A DNA stretch of 17,194 nt, from positions 1 to 17,194 of the forward strand of contig JAZDHB010000034.1 in the NCBI GenBank assembly GCA_043806415.1. The letters are read 5' to 3'. This document shows positions 7,372 to 14,057 of the stretch, piece by piece. Below the pieces are notes generated by a model. The model did no database searches and had not been told where the DNA came from. It was given only the letters and a program-made list of their open reading frames with translations. Numbering within the stretch: position 1 is the stretch's first letter; each line of letters begins with the position of its first letter. This DNA is from CAIXYX01 sp043806415. Lineage in GTDB: Archaea; Micrarchaeota; Micrarchaeia; Anstonellales; Anstonellaceae. The position numbers and the translations under genes were made by a program.

Positions 7372-10158
7372 ATGGACAAACGGGTTGCGGACATGGGAAA
7401 GCTTGAAACCACGGACGAGAAGGCGACGCGCACCAAGGCGCTTTATCTCATGAAGAAACAGCTGCACCATTTGCGCAACCTCAAAGGGAGCGGGACCGAG
7501 CTCATCTCGGTCTATATCCCCACCGGCCAGCCCATCCACGAGACCGCCAACAAGCTCAAGGAGGAGGCCGGACAGGCGTCCAACATCAAATCCAAGAGCA
7601 CGAGAAAGAACGTCACGGACGCGCTCGAGCGCATCCTGCAGAACCTCAAAGTGTACGGCCACGTCGCGCCGGCGTCGGGGCTGGCCATCTTCTGCGGCAA
7701 CGTCTCGGACAATCCGGCGCGCACCGACATCGAGATATTCGTCATCACGCCGCCCGAGCCGGTCAACGTGGGCATGTACCGCTGCGACTCGCGCTTCTTC
7801 CTCGAGCCGCTCGAGCGCATGACCGACGTCAAGGACACGTACGGGATGGTGGTGCTCGACGGGCGCGAATGCACGCTGGCCACCCTGCGCGGCACCAACG
7901 TCAATGTGCTGCACCGCATCACGTCGCTGGCGCACGCGAAAATTCGCAAGGGGGGACAATGCCTTGCGCCGGACACGATGGTATTCTCATCAGACGGGAG
8001 GCTGTCGGAAGTGCGCGAGGCAGCGGAAGGGCATACGCTCAAGGGCGCTGACCTCGCCGAAATGACCATCGGGGACTGGAAATGCGCCGACCGGTTTTTC
8101 ACCCGCTCGAAAAACGCCTATCGGCTGATTACCCATGCGCCGACGATGGAAATCACCGCCACCGCATGGCACCGGTTCTTCACCCTTACGCCGGACGGCG
8201 TGAAGGAGGTTTTCGCCAAAGACCTTGATGAGGGCGACCGGGTGCTGGTGGCCAAGAGAATAAGGCATGAAGGAGCGGAAGTTGGGATAAAATACAGGCC
8301 TGAGCGCGGAATAGAGCTGGATTCGCGGGAATACGCGAAGCTCCGCCAAAGAAGGGCGGACTTGGGCTGGTCGCAGGAAGCGGCGGCGCAAAAGCTCGGG
8401 ATGACGCAGATGGCCGTCTGCCGGATGGAGCGCGGCGAAATACCTCTGTCGGCGCAGAATATACGGAAGATGTATGCGCTTTACGGGCTCGCGCTTGACG
8501 AGGGAAAATACGCCACGCAAAAGCTCAGGCTGCCTGAGCACTATGATGCGCCGCTCTCTTACCTGCTTGGCGTCATCTCCGGGGACGGGAGCCTGGACGG
8601 CAACCGCATCTGCATCTACGAGGGCCACGGGGAGATGGTGGCGCATTATGAACAGGCCGTTCTTGGAGCCATTGGCATAAAGCCGGCGCATCGCAAGGTG
8701 GACAAGACCGGGCAAAAGGGAAGCTTTGCCAAAAAGCCGTATTACGAAATGCGCATTTACAGCCTTGATTTCGCCCGCTTCGTGCAGGAAGAAATTGGGC
8801 CGATTGTGGCCGCGTCGGATGTGCGATGCATCCCAGACCAAATCCTGATGTCAAAAACAGAGGTGCAGGCGGCATTTCTTTCCGGCCTCTATGACGCCGA
8901 AGGCTACATCCACGGAAAACGCGTCGATATCGCCATGGTCAGCAAGAAGATGATGGAGCAGGTGAACGCCGTCCTTTTGCGCATGGGAATACGCGCTTCG
9001 TTCGGCGAGAAGACCGTGACGGGAAACCCGCAATGGTGCGTGAGCATATCTGATTTGGACTCCGTTCGAAAATTCTCGTCGTTGGTGGGCTTCAGAAGAA
9101 AAGATAAAAAAGAGCGGCTGGGGCAGATGGCCGCAAGAGCTTATCACCAGCAATACGTCGAGCAGGTGCCGGTGGACGGACGCGAGGTTTATGCATACGT
9201 AAAATCGCTCGGCCTCAAGACAAGCGATTTCCATGCCGCCAGCTGCTTTTTCAGGGACGTCAAGCCGCTCGGACGCGCGACGTTCGAAAAAAGCATCGCG
9301 CCTCCGATAAGGAAAAGGGCGCAGGAGCTTGGAAAATCTGATGAGGCCGAAAAGAGGCTCGGACGTTGGATGAGCGAGGACGTGGGAGTGGCGAGAATTG
9401 CCAAAAAAATACACATTGGGGGGGAGCGCGAATATGTGGATTTGACCATCCCGAACGCATTCAATTTCGTGGCGAACGGGTTCATCGTGCACAATTCCGC
9501 CCGGCGCTACGAGCGCCTGATCGAGGAGTCGATCGAATACTACTACAAGCGCATCGGCGAGGCGATGGACCGCTATTTCGTGGGCAACAACAAGGGCATC
9601 CTCGTCGGCGGGCCGGGCCCGGCCAAGGAGGACTTCGTCAAGATGTCGCCGTTCAATTACCAGATAAAAATCCTGGGCGTGCTCGACACGGGATACACCG
9701 ACGAGCAGGGACTGCGCGAGATGATGGCCAAGTCCGGGGATTTGATCGCCCAGCAGGACGCCATCGTGGAGAAGCAGTACGTGGACCGGTTCATCAAGGA
9801 GGTCGTGTCCGGCGGGCTGGCCGTCTACGGGGAGAAGAACGTGCGCGAGGCGCTTCTCTCCAAGCAGGCCGGCACGCTCATCATCTCCGAAGGGCTCGAC
9901 TGGAAGCGCTATCACGTGAAACTCTTGACGACGGGCGAGGAGATGTATCTCAACCGGAGAGGGGGCGAACCGGCGCCCACCAAGACAACGGACGACCAGG
10001 GGCTGCAGGTGCTCTCCGCCGTGGATTTGAGCGACGACCTGATCGAGCTGGCGGACGCGGCCGGCGTGAAGGTGGAGGTCATCTCGACGAACACCAGCGA
10101 GGGCGCGCAATTTTTGCAGTCGTTCTACGGGATCGGCGCGTTCCTAAGATACAGATAG
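7372..10158 (+). CDS. prf1: Peptide chain release factor aRF1 with in-frame intein after GGQ
   Basis: 928 codons encode an aRF1 precursor. The exteins are residues 1-196 and 709-928, 416 residues together, the usual aRF1 length. aRF1 reads all three stop codons on the ribosome and hydrolyses peptidyl-tRNA. Visible signatures: TELISVYIP near the start, ASNIKSKSTRKN with the stop-codon NIKS motif at 71-74, YRCDSRF (YxCxxxF), and RKGGQ with the catalytic GGQ at 194-196. After removal of the intein the sequence continues SARRYERLIEES, the normal sequence downstream of GGQ, and ends with the typical ISTNTSEGAQF...FLRYR domain 3. The start at ATG 7372 is not certain. ATG 7393 (MGKLETT) would bring the motif numbering closer to other aRF1 proteins. 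The gene stands alone, convergent with hicA 44 bp downstream. Full function requires protein splicing. Confidence 0.95.
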   Translation: MDKRVADMGKLETTDEKATRTKALYLMKKQLHHLRNLKGSGTELISVYIPTGQPIHETANKLKEEAGQASNIKSKSTRKNVTDALERILQNLKVYGHVAPASGLAIFCGNVSDNPARTDIEIFVITPPEPVNVGMYRCDSRFFLEPLERMTDVKDTYGMVVLDGRECTLATLRGTNVNVLHRITSLAHAKIRKGGQCLAPDTMVFSSDGRLSEVREAAEGHTLKGADLAEMTIGDWKCADRFFTRSKNAYRLITHAPTMEITATAWHRFFTLTPDGVKEVFAKDLDEGDRVLVAKRIRHEGAEVGIKYRPERGIELDSREYAKLRQRRADLGWSQEAAAQKLGMTQMAVCRMERGEIPLSAQNIRKMYALYGLALDEGKYATQKLRLPEHYDAPLSYLLGVISGDGSLDGNRICIYEGHGEMVAHYEQAVLGAIGIKPAHRKVDKTGQKGSFAKKPYYEMRIYSLDFARFVQEEIGPIVAASDVRCIPDQILMSKTEVQAAFLSGLYDAEGYIHGKRVDIAMVSKKMMEQVNAVLLRMGIRASFGEKTVTGNPQWCVSISDLDSVRKFSSLVGFRRKDKKERLGQMAARAYHQQYVEQVPVDGREVYAYVKSLGLKTSDFHAASCFFRDVKPLGRATFEKSIAPPIRKRAQELGKSDEAEKRLGRWMSEDVGVARIAKKIHIGGEREYVDLTIPNAFNFVANGFIVHNSARRYERLIEESIEYYYKRIGEAMDRYFVGNNKGILVGGPGPAKEDFVKMSPFNYQIKILGVLDTGYTDEQGLREMMAKSGDLIAQQDAIVEKQYVDRFIKEVVSGGLAVYGEKNVREALLSKQAGTLIISEGLDWKRYHVKLLTTGEEMYLNRRGGEPAPTKTTDDQGLQVLSAVDLSDDLIELADAAGVKVEVISTNTSEGAQFLQSFYGIGAFLRYR
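7960..9495 (+). mobile_element. Intein with LAGLIDADG homing endonuclease and XRE-like HTH, inserted at aRF1 GGQ
   Basis: 512 residues, 197-708 of the precursor. Splicing blocks: Cys197 starts block A (CLAPDTMVFSSDG); the block B motif TAWH lies in EITATAWHRFFTL; block F reads YVDLTIPNAFNFVANG; block G ends FIVHN with His707-Asn708; the +1 residue is Ser709. Block F has Phe where His is common. Two LAGLIDADG helices keep their acids: YLLGVISGDG (Asp405) and FLSGLYDAEG (Glu510), so an active dimer-like endonuclease is plausible. Between block B and the first helix, residues 324-372 resemble a Cro/C1-type HTH (LGWSQEAAAQKLGMTQMAVC). About 120 further residues before block F may bind DNA. Codon use shifts within the insert: GAA, AAA and AT-rich runs are common, whereas the exteins favour GAG and ATC. 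This is consistent with horizontal arrival. Confidence 0.93.
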
Positions 10159-10202
10159 GCAAGAAACTTCATGGATATCGCAGCCGCGATTCGGATTCCG
10201 GC

Positions 10203-10238
10203 TTAACTGATTTTCTGCTCGAACTGCTCGCGCGTCAT
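10203..10238. repeat. 36-bp direct repeat, copy 1 (3' end of hicA)
   Basis: The stretch from the hicA stop codon to the ATG/CAT at 10236-10238 matches 10939-10974 at 34 of 36 positions in the same orientation. The two copies bracket the rest of hicA, hicB and the structured element at 10765-10856. Confidence 0.85.
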
Positions 10239-10433
10239 TCCCAAATCCTTTTTGATGATTTTCAGAAGAAGACCCGGCCCGATTTCGCTGCCCGCATGGA
10301 GCGGAATCACCGTGACGCGGCCATCGAGATGCTTGTACACTCCGTGGCTCCCAGTCTGGCCGACAAACAGGAACCCCATGCGCTCGACGATTTTAACCAG
10401 TTCCCGGCCCGTGAGCCGGGGGAGATGCGCCAT
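10203..10433 (-). CDS. hicA: HicA-family mRNA interferase toxin
   Basis: 76 residues with the compact dsRBD-like HicA pattern: PRLTGRELVKIVERMGF at the start, then GQTGSHGVYKH containing the expected catalytic His30, VTVIPLHAGSEIGPGLL, and LLKIIKKDLGMTREQF. HicA toxins cleave mRNA independently of codons when freed from HicB. ATG 10433 lies 2 nt after the hicB stop, so the pair is a hicB-hicA operon with the antitoxin first. The gene is convergent with aRF1. Base composition is less GC-rich than its neighbours, fitting a mobile accessory module. The last 11 codons plus stop are repeated 736 bp away at 10939-10974. Confidence 0.88.
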   Translation of the reverse strand: MAHLPRLTGRELVKIVERMGFLFVGQTGSHGVYKHLDGRVTVIPLHAGSEIGPGLLLKIIKKDLGMTREQFEQKIS

Positions 10434-10435
10434 GA

Positions 10436-10645
10436 TTATACCTCGACGACCCGCACTCCGACGAATACATCCCGGCGGATCTCGGATTTGGAGAACATGA
10501 GATAGGCTTGGATAGCCTCCTTGGTGCGCGCCATCAAGTCAACGAGCGTTTTGGCTTGGGTGTGGCACCCCGGAAGTCCCACCACTTCGGAAACCAGCCA
10601 GCCGTCCTCGTCTTTTTCAACCAGAACAGTGTATTTGTCGGCCAT
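10436..10645 (-). CDS. hicB: HicB-family antitoxin
   Basis: 69 residues from ATG 10645, chosen because GGTGAG (10649-10654) sits 3 nt upstream. An in-frame upstream ATG at 10681 would add 12 codons but has no such site. The sequence follows the short HicB/UPF0150 pattern: YTVLVEKDEDGWLVSEV, VGLPGCHTQAKTLVDLMARTKEAIQAYL, then a charged tail ending RVVEV. HicB binds and blocks HicA. The protein ends after the partial RNase H-like fold with no room for the C-terminal HTH or ribbon-helix-helix seen in longer HicB proteins. Any promoter autoregulation would therefore need the fold itself or another factor. It is followed directly by hicA. Confidence 0.87.
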   Translation of the reverse strand: MADKYTVLVEKDEDGWLVSEVVGLPGCHTQAKTLVDLMARTKEAIQAYLMFSKSEIRRDVFVGVRVVEV

Positions 10646-10690
10646 AAACTCACCGATAGAGGATAGGTATCCCGACCTCATAAACTTATC
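10646..10690 (-). promoter_or_regulatory. Leader and weak promoter of hicBA
   Basis: The minus strand holds a Shine-Dalgarno-like GGTGAG at 10649-10654 and a weak TATA-like AAGTTTATGA around 10679-10688. The latter would place a start near 10657 and give a very short leader. No clear operator palindrome is seen directly over it. Confidence 0.35.
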
Positions 10691-10764
10691 GGGCGTTCTT
10701 GAGATACCAAGGCCGTTGCGTTATTCCTCGAAGAAAGACAAAAACATCAAAAACTTGATTCGGG

Positions 10765-10856
10765 TCGGGTCAAACTAACCCGATTCGAGGGGCGGCCTTT
10801 GCCGGTAGCGACCGGCAAGAGCCTCAACGCTGTGGCGTTGCGGCCCGGGCCGCCCC
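10765..10856. ncRNA. Compact three-way-junction palindrome, candidate structured RNA
   Basis: An outer 9-bp stem GGGGCGGCC (10789-10797) / GGCCGCCCC (10848-10856) encloses two hairpins. The first is TTGCCGGT-AGCG-ACCGGCAA (10799-10818, 8 perfect pairs). The second is CAACGC-TGTG-GCGTTG (10825-10840, 6 pairs), extended past one mismatch by GCC (10821-10823) / GGC (10842-10844). Almost no base is left unpaired. Immediately upstream is a further hairpin, TCGGGT (10765-10770) / ACCCGA (10778-10783). A T-rich tract (10861-10878) follows on the plus strand. No TATA box is evident and the fold is symmetric, so the strand is undecided. It matches no RNA family I recognise. It could instead be a palindromic extragenic element or the end of a mobile unit. 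Confidence 0.5.
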
Positions 10857-10938
10857 ATCGTCTTTCTCGTCTTATTTGTCAACGCCCTAATACCGGTAGA
10901 AAAGAAGATGAACGGGTACCCGGGCGGCGCATTGAGAA

Positions 10939-10974
10939 TTAACTGGTTTTCTGCTCGAACTGCTCGCGCGCCAT
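10939..10974 (-). pseudogene. hicA 3'-end remnant (direct repeat copy 2)
   Basis: On the minus strand this reads MAREQFEQKTS-stop, against MTREQFEQKIS-stop at the end of the intact hicA. It matches 34 of 36 bases and has no upstream HicA coding sequence. It is best read as the relic of a second hicA or of a duplication that created the hicBA interval. The rest of the interval 10857-10986 shows nothing else recognisable apart from a T-rich tract at 10861-10878. Confidence 0.7.
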
Positions 10975-10986
10975 GGAAAAAGAGGA

Positions 10987-11616
10987 CTAACCCGTGTTCA
11001 GGGAAATCGAGCAGGTCTCGTCGGAATCCGCGTTGATGTCCACTTCGCCGTAGGTGGGGTGGAATATCTTCTGCCCTTGCGGGCCGTACTGGATGTAGAA
11101 ATAGGCCCGCCCGCGCATGTTCGAGAGGGCGTCGGCCAGCGAGAAGGTGCCGTTGATGTTGTTGATGGTCACGTTGGTCTCGTTATAGACGATGCCGGAG
11201 GCGAAGCAGCCGGTGGCATTGCACGAATAGAACAGCAGGTCCTTGGTCTGGGCCTTGTAAAAGCCGCTCGAGATGAGGTTGACGCCGCACTGCATGATGC
11301 GGGACGTGATGTTGGGCGAAGGCGAGTGGGTGGTGTCCACGATGATGCCGGACTGTGGGTTCTGGACGAGGTAATTGAGGAAATCGGTCGGGTCGCTCCC
11401 CCCGTCCTGCGGCTGGAGCAGCAGCGCGCCCAGCACGAGCACCAGGATGATGGCCCCGCCGATGAGCGCGTATTTCTGCGTGGGATTGAACGCGGACGGC
11501 TTGGGCGGAGGGGAGATGGCATGGGACGGACCCGGGGCGGCCCGGCTGGGGGATGGCAGGTGCCCGCCCGCTCCGGACGAGGACGATCCGTGGCTGTTGT
11601 GTGATTTTCCTTTCAT
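10987..11616 (-). CDS. Membrane-anchored protein with paralogous ectodomain, function unknown
   Basis: 209 residues from ATG 11616. The frame is open further upstream, but that part reads through a 49-bp tandem repeat in two different frames, so it is unlikely to be coding. GGTG lies 8 nt before this ATG. Residues 1-48 are a Ser/Pro/Gly-rich, presumably cytoplasmic, tail. Residues 49-67 (YALIGGAIILVLVLGALLL) form one membrane helix with no cleavage site, and residues 70-209 are predicted outside. The outer part has four cysteines and several N-glycosylation sequons (NIT, NAT, NET, NVT, NGT). Its pattern resembles the C-terminal ectodomain of the neighbouring protein at 11730-13808. I do not recognise the family. 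It is probably transcribed with that upstream gene or from a promoter I cannot see. Confidence 0.72.
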   Translation of the reverse strand: MKGKSHNSHGSSSSGAGGHLPSPSRAAPGPSHAISPPPKPSAFNPTQKYALIGGAIILVLVLGALLLQPQDGGSDPTDFLNYLVQNPQSGIIVDTTHSPSPNITSRIMQCGVNLISSGFYKAQTKDLLFYSCNATGCFASGIVYNETNVTINNINGTFSLADALSNMRGRAYFYIQYGPQGQKIFHPTYGEVDINADSDETCSISLNTG

Positions 11617-11623
11617 GGAAACA

Positions 11624-11720
11624 CCATCGTTTTTCTTTTGGGGTGAAGACCTTTTCTTTTCGGCAGAAAAGGCCATCGTTTTTCTTTTGGGGTGAAGACC
11701 TTTTCTTTTCGGCAGAAAAG
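11624..11720. repeat. 49-bp tandem duplication between two surface-protein genes
   Basis: The unit beginning CCATCGTTTTTCTTTTGGGG at 11624 recurs at 11673. The first 48 bases (11624-11671 and 11673-11720) are identical, giving a period of 49 bp. Because 49 is not a multiple of three, it is not a protein repeat. Each unit contains GAAAAG/CTTTTC arms around GGCA. Perfect identity suggests a recent duplication. Confidence 0.93.
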
Positions 11721-11725
11721 AAAAG
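11700..11725 (-). terminator. Hairpin after the 692-aa surface protein gene
   Basis: CTTTTCTTTTC (11700-11710), GGCA loop, GAAAAGAAAAG (11715-11725): a perfect 11-bp stem starting 4 nt after the TGA stop on the minus strand. The minus-strand copy is itself U-rich, but no long U tract follows. A shorter 6-bp version recurs 49 bp further on. It could terminate transcription or stabilise the 3' end of the message. Confidence 0.45.
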
Positions 11726-11729
11726 GGAT

Positions 11730-13808
11730 TCAATTAATCACGTCGCCAATCTCGCAACGCTGGTAGTAGGCTGCATCGCCGTAGGCGTCCGCCTGCTTCT
11801 GATACACCACCGAGAATTCGGGCGGCTGGGCGGTCTTGACGTAGTGCAGGAAGATGATCGGCTTCCCGCCCGTCTTGTCGATGCATTGCGGATAGGTGTA
11901 GTTGGTCGCCGATCCCCAGGCGCAGGCGTTGCCCGAATAGCTGAAGACTATGGTGCTGGCGTTCTTGAAACGGGCCTTGAGCTGGCTGGAGATGTTGCCG
12001 GCGCATGAGGCCATGGCCGCGACCGTGTCGGCGCTGGAGCCGGTCTGGTCGATGGCCACATAGGACGCGCCGCCCGAATTGCCCACCAGCGCCAGGTAGT
12101 CGGAGAGCGTGCCCTGATGGGCGGACTGGTTGATGAGCAGGAACATGCTCACCGAGGCGATGCCCAAGAAGAACAGGAACGCGAAGAGGGCGACGACCCA
12201 CACGCCCAGCGCCCCGCGGTTGCGGAACACCGGCTTGAAGTAGAGCAGCACGCCGATGAATACGATGAGCGCGACGGCCACGAGCGCCAGGTCCGTCAGG
12301 AAGAGCACGAAGGGCGGGATGACCGGGGCCACCTGCGTGCGCGTGGAGGCGGGCAGCACCAGGAGCGCGTCGGTGAGCGAGAACACGCCGTTGATGGCGG
12401 TCTGGCCGAATTGGCCGCCCACGTTGTAGGCGCTGCCGGCCGCGCCGCGCTGGGCGGCGATGTGCGCCTCGACGTCATTCTGGAGCGCGGCGTACTTGGC
12501 GCTGAGGTTGGCGTATTGGGCGCTCGTCATGGGGGGCGCGAAGAGGGCGTCGAGGGCCTTCTTGCGGCTCGCCAGCGAGTTGTAGGAGTCCACCGAGGGC
12601 TTGTCCTGCGCATTGGTCTCCCACCGGGCGCGGATCAGCGCGTCCGAGGCGTTGTTCTGGGCGGAGCGGGCCGTGGCATAGGGCTTGGCACCCTGCTTGA
12701 TGGAGGCCTGCAGGGCCGGGACGGCGGCCTGCAAGGAGGAAAAGTCGGTCTCGATGCCTGCGAAATTCCGGGATGCGACCTCAGACTCCACCTTGGGCCA
12801 TGTTTCGGAGAACGTCAGGGCGGCCGACGTGAAATTCGGATCGCTCACGTAATTGGACAAATCGAGAGCCTGGTCGCGCAAGGAGGAGTAGTTGGCCTTG
12901 AAGGCGTTCCATTTGGGCGCCCAGATGGCGTAGATCTGCGCGTTCTTCTGGTAGGCGACGCGGTCGGAGGTGGACTTGGCGACCTGCAACGCCGTGGCGG
13001 CGGGCGAGCCGGACGAAGACATGCGCGTCAGGATGGTAGATATCTTCGAGTTGGCATCGTCGAGGGAGGCCGTGTCGAACTGGGGGGAAGCGCACAGGCC
13101 GATGCAATTCGGGCAGGTGGCGGCGCTGCCCTCGGGGAAGCGCAGTTCGTTGCTGGAGAGGCTGGCGGCGGCGGCCTTGAGGGCCGAGATGCGCGTCTGG
13201 ATCGTGGAAAGCGCGTCTTGGGCGTTGTCCGGCGTGAGGGAGGAGAGCGACGAGAACGCGGGAGCGATGTTGTCGTTGAGGGTGCTCACGTCGAGAGAAT
13301 AATCGAGGATCAATGGGGCGAGGATTTCGGGATAACAGCCCGAGCCGCCCCCGCCGGCCGCGTAGAGGCCGCACACCACATTGGCCGTGCCATAGCACGC
13401 GCTGGAGGTGTCGCACGGGATGGAGATCAGTCCGGTGGACTGCAGGCACATGTATTCGATGCCATAGGGCGCGAGCCGGGTCTTGATGTTGCGGCTGTCG
13501 TTGAAGCTGAGCAGATCGGCGCGGATGGAGGCCGACTCGTCGGATGTGGGAAGGACGGTGTTCTGGTAATTCAAGCTCAGGGCCGCCTCGATCTGGGCCT
13601 GGTCGGTCAGGAGGGTGTCGCCCGAGGTCAGGAGGGCGGGCGTGCCGTCGATTTTGTAGAGCGTGAAGGCGCCATTCCCGCCGGAGAGCGTCTCCGAGGT
13701 GATGGTGGCCGAATTCTCAGTGTCGTAGAGGTAGGCGCTTGCATCGAACGCCGAGGCGGAAGCGCACAGGAACGCCAAGACGAATAGGGAGAGATAGACC
13801 GGTCGCAT
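11730..13808 (-). CDS. Large secreted/membrane surface protein, function unknown
   Basis: 692 residues from ATG 13808. Residues 1-20 form a Sec signal peptide (YLSLFVLAFLCASASA, cleavage before FDAS). Residues about 21-495 are a predicted extracellular region with paired cysteines (CYGTANVVC, CPNCIGLC), many Ala/Ser-rich segments suggestive of helical bundles, and N-glycosylation sequons (NYS, NFT, NAS, NLS). Two membrane helices follow at about 500-524 and 535-559, joined by a short basic loop (FKPVFRNRG), so both ends lie outside. The final 130 residues form a cysteine-containing ectodomain resembling that of the downstream gene. The predicted transcript start is within a few bases of the ATG, so the message is probably leaderless. 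I do not recognise the family. Proximity to the S-layer gene suggests a cell-envelope role, which is inference. Confidence 0.85.
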   Translation of the reverse strand: MRPVYLSLFVLAFLCASASAFDASAYLYDTENSATITSETLSGGNGAFTLYKIDGTPALLTSGDTLLTDQAQIEAALSLNYQNTVLPTSDESASIRADLLSFNDSRNIKTRLAPYGIEYMCLQSTGLISIPCDTSSACYGTANVVCGLYAAGGGGSGCYPEILAPLILDYSLDVSTLNDNIAPAFSSLSSLTPDNAQDALSTIQTRISALKAAAASLSSNELRFPEGSAATCPNCIGLCASPQFDTASLDDANSKISTILTRMSSSGSPAATALQVAKSTSDRVAYQKNAQIYAIWAPKWNAFKANYSSLRDQALDLSNYVSDPNFTSAALTFSETWPKVESEVASRNFAGIETDFSSLQAAVPALQASIKQGAKPYATARSAQNNASDALIRARWETNAQDKPSVDSYNSLASRKKALDALFAPPMTSAQYANLSAKYAALQNDVEAHIAAQRGAAGSAYNVGGQFGQTAINGVFSLTDALLVLPASTRTQVAPVIPPFVLFLTDLALVAVALIVFIGVLLYFKPVFRNRGALGVWVVALFAFLFFLGIASVSMFLLINQSAHQGTLSDYLALVGNSGGASYVAIDQTGSSADTVAAMASCAGNISSQLKARFKNASTIVFSYSGNACAWGSATNYTYPQCIDKTGGKPIIFLHYVKTAQPPEFSVVYQKQADAYGDAAYYQRCEIGDVIN

Positions 13809-13830
13809 GCACTGATTTGCGGGGGCGCGC

Positions 13831-13840
13831 TTTAAATAGA
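13831..13840 (-). promoter_or_regulatory. TATA box of the 692-aa surface protein gene
   Basis: The minus strand reads TCTATTTAAA, with purine-rich GGGATAA just upstream. Its centre is about 27 bp from ATG 13808, so transcription should start at or within a few bases of the start codon. No Shine-Dalgarno sequence precedes that codon, which agrees with leaderless translation. Confidence 0.65.
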
Positions 13841-13991
13841 TTATCCCTATTTCGCGCGAGGGCGGACACGCAGAAAAAACCGCTTCGCCAAGGAGAGGCC
13901 GGGAGGCGCGAAAAGCCTGCTTGCGAAAGGAAAAAATCGCTGCTCGCTTTTTTTTTGAAAAAAAGGCGTTCGCTCGCTTTTCATGATTTGG
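13841..13991. other. Intergenic stretch with A/T tracts
   Basis: No gene is apparent between the promoter of the 692-aa gene and the S-layer terminator. The stretch contains several homopolymer runs (for example A6, T9 and A7 between 13930 and 13967) and short CGCTCGCTTTT repeats near 13953 and 13970. No start codon with plausible coding potential was found. Confidence 0.5.
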
Positions 13992-14039
13992 AAAAAAAAG
14001 AAAAATAAAAAGGGGGAGCTTGGGGGTCGCCCCCCAAGC
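13992..14039 (-). terminator. S-layer gene terminator (hairpin plus poly-U)
   Basis: On the minus strand, GCTTGGGGG / CCCCCAAGC (14039-14031 with 14026-14018, four-base loop) is followed by a pyrimidine tract TTTTTATTTTTCTTTTTTTT (14011-13992). It begins about 19 nt after the S-layer stop codon. The stem plus long U tract is bacterial-like in form. Archaeal RNA polymerase also terminates at such U runs. Confidence 0.8.
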
Positions 14040-14057
14040 ATTGGGCTTACTCTCGAC

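Noticed and set aside
10781..10800. Possible tRNA T-arm (GATTCGAG) near the structured element
   Set aside because: No acceptor, D or anticodon arms can be built around it. The flanking bases fold instead into the three-way junction.
10203..10974. Direct repeats as attachment sites of an integrated element
   Set aside because: No integrase, tRNA target or other mobile gene lies in the 700-bp interval, and one repeat is the coding end of hicA. A duplication relic is simpler.
11617..11733. 39-codon N-terminal extension of the 209-aa surface protein
   Set aside because: The extension is translated from a 49-bp tandem repeat read in different frames, so coding constraint is unlikely. ATG 11616 has a GGTG nearby and gives a plausible cytoplasmic tail.
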